A DNA stretch of 64,000 nt from Rickettsiales bacterium (GTDB lineage Bacteria; Pseudomonadota; Alphaproteobacteria; Rickettsiales; SXRF01). This document shows, piece by piece, positions 57,539 to 64,000 of the stretch; position 1 is the stretch's first letter, and each line of letters begins with the position of its first letter. The translations under genes and the position numbers were made by a program. The notes under the pieces are model-generated. The model saw only the letters and a program-made list of their open reading frames with translations, did not search any database and was not told the origin of the DNA. The stretch is taken from the NCBI GenBank assembly GCA_025464625.1, contig JAOAUZ010000001.1:588848-652847 (forward strand). Reading direction: 5' to 3'.

Positions 57539-58068
57539 AAAAACCAGAAAAAATTGATGTACTGGTTAGTGCGCAGGATATTACAGAGCGTGTAAACGGC
57601 ATTGCGAAAGAAATTGCCCTAGATATGTCACCCAACATTATGATTGTGTCATTGTTGCGCGGAAGCTTTGTGTTTACCGCCGATTTAATCCGCGCATTAC
57701 ATTTCTCTGGTGTGCAGCCACAGGTGGATTTTATGACTCTGGCAAGTTATGGAAATGCTATAGAATCCAGTGGCAAAGTACAGATTATCCGCGATATAGT
57801 GGAGGATGTTCGCGGACGGGAAATATTGATAGTTGATGATATATTAGAATCTGGAAATACGCTGACATTCGCCAGAAATTTAATCCGTGATCGTGGTGCA
57901 GCAAGCATAAAAATTGCCGTGATGCTGGAAAAACCTAACAAGCGCAAGGCGGATATAAACGCAGATTTTGTCGGCTTTACAATTCCTGATAAATTCGTGG
58001 TTGGTTACGGTCTTGACTATGCCAACTATTACCGCGAATTGCCGTTCATCGGAGCGATTGAGTTTTAA
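57535..58068 (+). CDS. hpt: Hypoxanthine phosphoribosyltransferase
   Basis: Purine salvage enzyme of 177 aa that makes IMP/GMP from hypoxanthine or guanine and PRPP. The PRPP-binding motif is EILIVDDILESGNTL, with the flexible-loop segment LASYGNA upstream. Length is normal. Its stop abuts the convergent lysA stop with no gap. Confidence 0.93.
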   Translation: MKKPEKIDVLVSAQDITERVNGIAKEIALDMSPNIMIVSLLRGSFVFTADLIRALHFSGVQPQVDFMTLASYGNAIESSGKVQIIRDIVEDVRGREILIVDDILESGNTLTFARNLIRDRGAASIKIAVMLEKPNKRKADINADFVGFTIPDKFVVGYGLDYANYYRELPFIGAIEF

Positions 58069-59328
58069 CTAAATCCACTCTGGCAATTTGTCGCGTGCGA
58101 GTAACTCATCATAAGTCTGGCGCGGGCGGACTATAGAAAATTTATTGCCCTTCACCATAGCTTCAGGAACAAGTGGACGGGCGTTATAAGTCCCTGCCAT
58201 CACTGCGCCATAAGCCCCTGCTGAACGGAAGGCAATTAAATCACCAGATCTTGGTAATTTCATCAGACGTTGTTCAGCAAAAATATCGCCTGTTTCACAC
58301 ACTGGTCCTACTACATCCACCAATTCCGTAGGCGCGTCACCAGATGGCGGAACAATCGAAACAATTTCATGAAATGCATCATAAAGAGTTGGACGAATTA
58401 AATCGTTCATCGCAGCGTCAACTATTACAAAGATTCTGTTTTCGCCACGCTTTACATATAAAACCTTTGAAACCAGAATCCCTGCATTGCCAACCAGCAC
58501 TCTGCCTGGTTCAAATAGCAGCTTTACTCCTAAATCTTTAGTTTCACGTTTGGCAATTTCTGCATAAAATTCTGGCAGTGGAGGTTGCTCTTTGCCGTAA
58601 GGAATACCGAGTCCACCGCCTAAATCAACTGTGCTGATGGCAATATCTTCGGAGCGTAACTGCCCAACAAATTCACGCACCCGCGCAAATGCCTGCGCAA
58701 ATGGCTCAAGCGTGGTAAGCTGCGAACCAATATGCACAGAAACGCCCTGCACATCAATGCCAGCTAGGGAATTTGCCAATTTATAAACTGGCAAAGCATG
58801 TGACATAGCAATGCCAAACTTACTTTCCTTATGACCAGTAGAAATTTTAGCATGAGTTTTTGGATCAACATCAGGATTTACGCGAATGGCAATGCGCGCC
58901 TTTTTCCCCTTAGAAACAGCCACATCATTGAGCAATAAAAGCTCTGGTTCTGATTCGACATTGAACTGAAAAATTCCTTCATCCAATGCAAAAACCATTT
59001 CTTCCGCTGTTTTACCAACTCCAGAAAAAACTATATTTTCTGCATTGATTCCAGCCTTTCTCACCTTGCGAATTTCACCGCCAGAAACAACATCAGCCCA
59101 CGCACCGAGCCTTGCAAACGTGGTGAGAACAGCTAAGTTATCATTGGATTTCACAGCAAAACAAATACTTGCATCCACATCCGCAAATGCACCAGAAAAC
59201 ACCTTGTAATGGTGTTCCAGTGTGGCAGAAGAATAGCAATAAAAAGGCGTGCCGACAGATTTCGCAATGTCAGAAATGGCAACATCTTCGGCGTAGTACG
59301 CACCATTCTTGTAAGAAAAATGATCCAT
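58069..59328 (-). CDS. lysA: Diaminopimelate decarboxylase
   Basis: A PLP fold-type III enzyme, 419 aa, that makes L-lysine from meso-DAP. The PLP lysine is Lys60 in CFAVKSNDN; other motifs are SVHIGSQL, DLGGGLGIPYG and PVCETGDIFAEQR. Its ATG overlaps the lptM stop by one base (TAATG). Confidence 0.96.
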   Translation of the reverse strand: MDHFSYKNGAYYAEDVAISDIAKSVGTPFYCYSSATLEHHYKVFSGAFADVDASICFAVKSNDNLAVLTTFARLGAWADVVSGGEIRKVRKAGINAENIVFSGVGKTAEEMVFALDEGIFQFNVESEPELLLLNDVAVSKGKKARIAIRVNPDVDPKTHAKISTGHKESKFGIAMSHALPVYKLANSLAGIDVQGVSVHIGSQLTTLEPFAQAFARVREFVGQLRSEDIAISTVDLGGGLGIPYGKEQPPLPEFYAEIAKRETKDLGVKLLFEPGRVLVGNAGILVSKVLYVKRGENRIFVIVDAAMNDLIRPTLYDAFHEIVSIVPPSGDAPTELVDVVGPVCETGDIFAEQRLMKLPRSGDLIAFRSAGAYGAVMAGTYNARPLVPEAMVKGNKFSIVRPRQTYDELLARDKLPEWI

Positions 59329-59513
59329 TATTTCTGCTCCGCAGACTCAGCGTTTTTCTCTGCTTCTTCTTTGGCTTTTTTCTCCGCCTCTGCAGCTTTC
59401 TTTGCTTCTATTTTTTCAATTTGTTCTGGGGTTTTCAATTTACCTTTTATTCCACAGGCAGAAACTGAGATTGCAAGCATTACCAACAAAACTATACGAA
59501 AAATATTTGGCAT
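59328..59513 (-). CDS. lptM: Small lipoprotein, LptM/YifL-like
   Basis: A 61-aa lipoprotein with lipobox SVSACG (Cys about residue 20), the short GIKGKLKTPEQ motif seen in LptM relatives, and a charged Lys/Ala/Glu helix. LptM aids LptD maturation in E. coli. It lies between argH and lysA with TAATG overlaps on both sides, the usual alphaproteobacterial order. Confidence 0.88.
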   Translation of the reverse strand: MPNIFRIVLLVMLAISVSACGIKGKLKTPEQIEKIEAKKAAEAEKKAKEEAEKNAESAEQK

Positions 59514-60934
59514 TATTTTACCCTCTTCTTTGCTTCAACCACAGCTTTTTTAACATTCTCAGGCGCAGTCCCACCATAGCTTGTACGACTCTTTACAGAA
59601 TTTTCTACACTAAGCACAGCAAACACACTTTGCTTTATTTTTGGTTCAACGCCCTGCATATCTTTTAGCGATAATTCTTCCAAATCTTTACCTTTGTCAC
59701 TGGCGATTTTTACAATTTTTGCAGTTATATGATGGGCATCGCGAAACGGTATTTTTAGCTCACGCACCAGCCAGTCCGCAAGGTCTGTAGCCGTAGCATA
59801 GGCTGCACCTGCTGATTTTTTCATTTTTTCCTTATCAACTGTTAGGTCGCGTACCATACCAGCCATTGCCTGCAAACATATTCCCAGATTCTCTGCTGTA
59901 TCAAACACAGGTTCTTTGTCCTCCTGCATATCTTTATTATAAGCAAGTGGCAGAGCCTTCATAGTAGTTAGCATAGACATTAAATTTCCAAATATCCGAC
60001 CTGATTTTCCGCGCACCAGCTCGGCAGCGTCTGGATTACGCTTTTGTGGCATTATGGAGCTGCCAGTGGAATAGGCATCGGAAAAACGAATAAATCCAAA
60101 CTGCGCGCTTGACCAATTTACCATTTCTTCAGCAAGGCGTGACAAATGCACCGCGCAAATTGCAGCTACTGATAGATATTCCAAAGCAAAATCCCTATCG
60201 GAAACGGCATCCAAGGAATTTGCCATCGGTCTATCAAAACCAAGTGTTTTTGCGGTTGCAGAACGATCTATCGGAAAAGATGTTCCAGCCAGTGCTGCTG
60301 CACCAAGCGGTGATTCGTTTAGGTGTTTGCGCGCATCAGCAACTCTTGCCCTATCGCGCCCAAACATCTCCACATAAGCAAGCAGGTGATGACCAAATGT
60401 TACAGGCTGAGCCACTTGCAGATGGGTAAAGCCAGCCATAATAGTTGCTGAATGTTCCCCTGCCCTCTCCAACAGAGCCAACTGCAAATCTTTTAGCAAA
60501 CCATCAAGAGCATCCAAAGCATCACGCACATAAAGACGGAAATCGGTTGCCACCTGATCATTGCGTGAACGGGCGGTATGCAGCCTTCCAGCAGCATCGC
60601 CAATGCGCTCCTTCAGCGCAGCTTCAATATTCATGTGAATATCTTCAAGACTATCTTTGAATTCAAAATTACCAGATTCGATATCGCGCAAAATGTCTTT
60701 TAAACCAAAAATTATCTCCTTTGCATCTTCCTGACTGATAATTTTCTGCTTTGCCAGCATTGCTGCATGAGCGATTGAACCTTCTATATCCTGCTTGTAA
60801 AGACGCTTGTCAAAACCAATAGATACATTAATCTTTGCCATAAGCTCGGAAGGTGAACTGGTAAACTGCCCGCCCCACATCTGGTTTGCGCTGCTTGTTT
60901 TGCTATTATTTTTTACCTTTTTTGAATTCGCCAT
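59513..60934 (-). CDS. argH: Argininosuccinate lyase
   Basis: Last step of arginine synthesis, cleaving argininosuccinate to arginine and fumarate. The 473-aa protein has the superfamily signature [12 protein letters not shown] and the region [18 protein letters not shown]-terminal [12 protein letters not shown] is a short basic extension before MWGGQF. It is divergent from tlpA with a 24-bp gap. Confidence 0.97.
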   Translation of the reverse strand: MANSKKVKNNSKTSSANQMWGGQFTSSPSELMAKINVSIGFDKRLYKQDIEGSIAHAAMLAKQKIISQEDAKEIIFGLKDILRDIESGNFEFKDSLEDIHMNIEAALKERIGDAAGRLHTARSRNDQVATDFRLYVRDALDALDGLLKDLQLALLERAGEHSATIMAGFTHLQVAQPVTFGHHLLAYVEMFGRDRARVADARKHLNESPLGAAALAGTSFPIDRSATAKTLGFDRPMANSLDAVSDRDFALEYLSVAAICAVHLSRLAEEMVNWSSAQFGFIRFSDAYSTGSSIMPQKRNPDAAELVRGKSGRIFGNLMSMLTTMKALPLAYNKDMQEDKEPVFDTAENLGICLQAMAGMVRDLTVDKEKMKKSAGAAYATATDLADWLVRELKIPFRDAHHITAKIVKIASDKGKDLEELSLKDMQGVEPKIKQSVFAVLSVENSVKSRTSYGGTAPENVKKAVVEAKKRVK

Positions 60935-60958
60935 GGGATACTCACAGGATTATTATTT

Positions 60959-61501
60959 ATGCAATGTTTTACAAGGTTTTTTCGTAAGTTTACAATGTTT
61001 TTTATAGTTTTATTTTGTCTTTTGCCAAATGCTGCAAAAGCCAGCACAATAATTAAAGAATCCGAAGCAACAGCCCTCCCCGCCATTATTTACAGTGATG
61101 AGCAAGGGAAAGAACAAACTTTAGACAGCAAAAAAAATGAACTAACCGCACTGCATTTCTGGGCAACGTGGTGTGTGCCATGCGTTAAAGAGCTACCACA
61201 AATAGATGCAATACAGAAAAAATATGCGACCAAAGGATTTCGGGTTATAGCCCTGTCACTGGATGGAAAAAATACAGACAAAGCAAAAAAATTCTATAGT
61301 GATAATAACATAGATAGCCTTGATCTATTGTTTGATTCCAACCTGTCTGCCTTCCAACAACTAAAAATCAAAGGGCTTCCCACTACTATCTTTATTAATT
61401 ACAAGGGAGAAGAAATAGCCCGCACCGAAGGTGATTTGAATTGGGAAAGCAAAGAAGTTAAGGGGTTTATAACATCCCGAATTTCGGAATCAGGTAATTA
61501 G
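60959..61501 (+). CDS. tlpA: TlpA-like periplasmic thiol-disulfide protein
   Basis: A 180-aa thioredoxin-fold protein with N-terminal signal or anchor (MFFIVLFCLLPNAAKAS), active site CVPC in FWATWCVPCVKELP and cis-Pro loop KGLPTTIFINYKGEE. TlpA/ResA proteins reduce cytochrome or oxidase apoproteins. AGGA precedes the ATG. Its 3' end overlaps the convergent HAD gene by 35 nt. Confidence 0.88.
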   Translation: MQCFTRFFRKFTMFFIVLFCLLPNAAKASTIIKESEATALPAIIYSDEQGKEQTLDSKKNELTALHFWATWCVPCVKELPQIDAIQKKYATKGFRVIALSLDGKNTDKAKKFYSDNNIDSLDLLFDSNLSAFQQLKIKGLPTTIFINYKGEEIARTEGDLNWESKEVKGFITSRISESGN

Positions 61502-62300
61502 GGTGTAGATCAAGCTCAGAACACATTTTTTTAATTTCATCCACAGTGTTATCTTTTAGAATTCCACCCGTAACCAGAACAGAATCTATCCCAAATTTCT
61601 TTGCTCCCGGAATATCTGTTTCCAAGCTGTCACCAATGGCAATAATCTGTTTTTTATCGATCCCGCCTAATAATTTATGAGCATGTTCATAAATTTCTAA
61701 ATGTGGTTTTCCAAACCATTTTACTTCACCACCCAATGCAACATAACTCTTTGCAATAGCTCCCGCGCATGGGTAGCGTTCACCGCTAATTTTTATCACT
61801 TCAAGATCTGGATTAAGGCACAGCATAGGAATTCCAAGCCCTGCAGATTTCTGCAGAACTGGAAAAAAATCTTCTGTGGTTTGTTCTTCTGTTCCGAAAC
61901 CAAGATTTAATATGAAATCTGCCTTTTTTAAGTCATGGACTTCTTCAAAATCCAGATTGTTTAGCAATCCTGCATCTTTCTCGGCTGCTATTAAATAATA
62001 TCTATTTCCCCAACTCTGGTTACCAAATTCCAGCCAATGAAATCCCACTTCTCCCGATGATACTATATTATCATATAGTGAAGACTCGATTCCAAGCTGG
62101 GTAAGAACACCAGCGACGCGCGATGAGCGGCGCGGAGCATTGGAAATAAAAACTACTTTTTTCCCTGATTTTTTTATTGAGACTATAGTTTCGCGTACGT
62201 TGGGATAGAGCCTTGTGCCATCATGCACTACCCCCCACAAATCCAGCAAAAATGCGTCGTATCTCGGAATAATGGAAGATATTGAGTTTAGAAATTCCAC
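61467..62300 (-). CDS. HAD-superfamily class IIA protein (TIGR01459-like)
   Basis: A 277-aa protein with motif I LLDLWGVVHDG (Asp20), motif II VVFISNAPRRSS, a cap domain, and motif III/IV AIGDSLETDIPGAKKFG. The second motif-I Asp of typical phosphatases is Trp here (D-L-W-G), as I recall for this alphaproteobacterial subfamily, so phosphatase activity is uncertain. Substrate unknown. Confidence 0.82.
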   Translation of the reverse strand: MEFLNSISSIIPRYDAFLLDLWGVVHDGTRLYPNVRETIVSIKKSGKKVVFISNAPRRSSRVAGVLTQLGIESSLYDNIVSSGEVGFHWLEFGNQSWGNRYYLIAAEKDAGLLNNLDFEEVHDLKKADFILNLGFGTEEQTTEDFFPVLQKSAGLGIPMLCLNPDLEVIKISGERYPCAGAIAKSYVALGGEVKWFGKPHLEIYEHAHKLLGGIDKKQIIAIGDSLETDIPGAKKFGIDSVLVTGGILKDNTVDEIKKMCSELDLHPNYLIPKFGML

Positions 62301-62347
62301 TTACTAATAACTTCCTTCACTAAATACCATCCACTATTCCCAATACA

Positions 62348-62932
62348 CTATTCTTTTACGTCAGCAGCAACTTGCATTTTGACAATTTTATCTGGCTCAC
62401 CAACTATTGCACCATTATTGGCTTTGTCACCTTTTTTAATTTTATCTACAAATTCCATGCCTTTTGTCACTCTACCCCAATAGGTATATTGCCCATCAAG
62501 ATAATTAGCGGCAGCAAGACAGATAAAGAACTGGCTGTCGGCACTGTTTGGGTCATTAGTTCTAGCCATAGATAATGCACCACGCATATGTGGTTCCTTG
62601 CTGAATTCAGCTTTTATTTTCTGACCAGAACCACCAGCACCAGTTCCTGTAGGGTCACCAGTCTGTGCCATAAAGCCATCAATTACGCGATGAAAAACCA
62701 AACCATTATAATAGCCTTTACGCACCAATTCCTTTATACGAGCAACATGCTTAGGAGCAAGATCTGGGCGCATTTCAATAACCACACGACCATCCTTCAA
62801 ATCCAGATAGAGTGTGTTTTCCAGTGGATTTTCTGCTGCTTTAGCAGGCTTTGATTTTGCCATGATAGTAACTCCGAAAATAAAAGATATGAGTGAAATA
62901 AAAGTTAGTGAAAGAAAAAATTTACGAAACAT
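62348..62932 (-). CDS. ppiA: Exported cyclophilin-type peptidyl-prolyl isomerase
   Basis: A 194-aa protein with signal peptide (FFLSLTFISLISFIFGVTIM) and a cyclophilin domain: FHRVIDGFMAQTGDPTGTG with the catalytic Arg, RGALSMARTNDPNSADSQFF and the conserved GRVTKGMEFVDKI. It folds periplasmic proteins. A start at the internal MAKSKP would give a cytoplasmic form; both are possible. Confidence 0.92.
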   Translation of the reverse strand: MFRKFFLSLTFISLISFIFGVTIMAKSKPAKAAENPLENTLYLDLKDGRVVIEMRPDLAPKHVARIKELVRKGYYNGLVFHRVIDGFMAQTGDPTGTGAGGSGQKIKAEFSKEPHMRGALSMARTNDPNSADSQFFICLAAANYLDGQYTYWGRVTKGMEFVDKIKKGDKANNGAIVGEPDKIVKMQVAADVKE

Positions 62933-62962
62933 ACAAAACCTTTCTAAATTAGACGCATAAAA

Positions 62963-63430
62963 TTAAGCCTCTGTTTGCAAATACTTAGGCAAATTGATAC
63001 TGTCAATCAAATTAAGCTGCTTGTTGATAAATGCTATATGCTCCTCTGCATTTTCAATAACAGAGTTCAATATGTTAGAACTTTCACCATCACCTTTTGA
63101 CTCACATATAGAAATAGCTAATCTAATGCCAGAGCAGGTTGTTTCTTCTAACTTCAAGTCACATTTTAAAATTTCTTCAACTGTTTCGCCAATATTCAAT
63201 TTTCCAATTTCTTGCAAATTTGGAATGCCTCCCATAAATAGCACTCGCTCCACTAATTTATCAGCATATTTCATTTGTTGGATAGATTCTTTATACTCAT
63301 AATCCGCCAATTCCATAAACCCCATATGTTTCATCATTCTGGCATGTAAAAAATATTGATTTATTGCAGTCAGCTTGTGTCCAAGAGCATTGTTCAGGTG
63401 TTTAATAACTTCTTTATCGCCAGCAAGCAT
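62963..63430 (-). CDS. bfr: Bacterioferritin, heme-binding type with altered ferroxidase site
   Basis: A 155-aa four-helix protein very close to Bfr (GHKLTAINQYFLHARMMKHM; NIGETVEEILKCDL). The heme ligand Met is kept (Met53). Against the E. coli ligands Glu18, Glu51, His54, Glu94, Glu127 and His130, this protein has Lys19, Gln52, Tyr55, Glu95, Ala and His, so four of six are replaced. It may be the heme-carrying, ferroxidase-poor subunit of a mixed shell, as known for two-Bfr bacteria. No second bfr or Bfd gene adjoins it. Confidence 0.88.
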   Translation of the reverse strand: MLAGDKEVIKHLNNALGHKLTAINQYFLHARMMKHMGFMELADYEYKESIQQMKYADKLVERVLFMGGIPNLQEIGKLNIGETVEEILKCDLKLEETTCSGIRLAISICESKGDGESSNILNSVIENAEEHIAFINKQLNLIDSINLPKYLQTEA

Positions 63431-63543
63431 AAATATCCTATGTTACATCTATAATATATGATCTGGGTTTATGCTGCACGCACAGCCATAAGTCAAGTAC
63501 AGGCAATAAAAGTACATAATAAATACACTTGCAATACTTATAA

Positions 63544-63921
<378 letters not shown>

Positions 63922-64000
63922 ATATTTTTTGATTGCACCCCCTCTTTACAAAGACCTTTGCGCTGCTATAAATAGCGCAATGATTACTATCTAAAATTAA

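Noticed and set aside
63958-63980. Inverted repeat TTGCGCT/AGCGCAA after glnB as a terminator
   Set aside because: No T-tract follows, the stem is short and the window ends; it could be part of a glnA promoter region or chance.

Overview
This window reads as a chromosomal segment of an A+T-rich, motile, Gram-negative alphaproteobacterium. The lineage call rests on gene order and families: an F0 block atpI-atpB-atpE-atpF'-atpF, the block ruvB-ybgC-tolQRAB-pal-ybgF-tilS-ftsH-glmM, divergent tlpA / argH-lptM-lysA, a zinc-ribbon (MJ0042) gene divergent from ftsE, ETF-ubiquinone oxidoreductase, a family-4 type uracil-DNA glycosylase, a PAS_5 protein and a GlnB protein. A flagellar hook gene and motB show motility. 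Arginine, lysine and thiamine genes argue against an extremely reduced obligate symbiont. Genus cannot be read from the sequence alone. I saw no tRNA, rRNA, CRISPR array, insertion sequence or prophage; this is mostly core genome, tightly packed, with many 1-4 nt overlaps.

Layout. 1-1172: tail of an unknown gene, then a STAS antagonist and an RsbW-like ATPase (a partner-switch pair). 1169-3391 (minus): mnmA and prfB, the latter with a textbook +1 programmed frameshift. 3482-5950: a large prepilin-like protein carrying FG-GAP/integrin-type calcium motifs. 5947-9656 (minus): PBP1a and an AMIN amidase. 9657-10135: the longest non-coding stretch, with a good promoter and a roughly 330-nt leader for RNase E. 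10136-14961: rne, a BepA-like protease and a DsbA-like protein, closed by a strong terminator. 15023-18102 (minus): unknown gene, ispE, TPR protein. 18246-22219: a 65-aa protein, ETF-QO and hook protein FlgE with three internal repeats. 22285-26648: UDG, lytic transglycosylase, RNase HII, DciA-like protein, DsbA-like protein. 26731-32798: F0 ATP synthase genes, then without a visible break an outer-membrane barrel, an MshEN-glycosyltransferase, ribosomal protein L36 and FabI. 33053-34842 (minus): MotB and a trypsin-like protease. 34981-39341: a thioredoxin, an orphan solute-binding protein, a membrane H+-pyrophosphatase and a soluble pyrophosphatase. 39507-51644: ruvB, tol-pal, tilS, ftsH, glmM, thiD. 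51641-55485 (minus): an unknown membrane protein, a gamma carbonic anhydrase, argC, rpsI and rplM. 55601-64000: PAS_5 protein, ftsE, zinc-ribbon protein, hpt, lysA-lptM-argH, tlpA, a HAD-IIA protein, cyclophilin, an unusual bacterioferritin and glnB.

Together these genes mainly serve envelope growth and integrity (PBP1a, AmiC, Slt, GlmM, Tol-Pal, BepA, periplasmic thiol proteins), translation and RNA turnover, energy coupling (F0, H+-PPase, ETF-QO) and motility. The least ordinary items are the FG-GAP prepilin-like protein, the MshEN-glycosyltransferase/outer-membrane barrel pair attached to the F0 operon, a bacterioferritin with most ferroxidase ligands replaced, the repeated FlgE midsection, the RNase E leader, an ftsE without an adjacent ftsX, and an unrecognised 368-aa protein at 51641-52747. 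No clearly new multi-gene defence or metabolic system was found.
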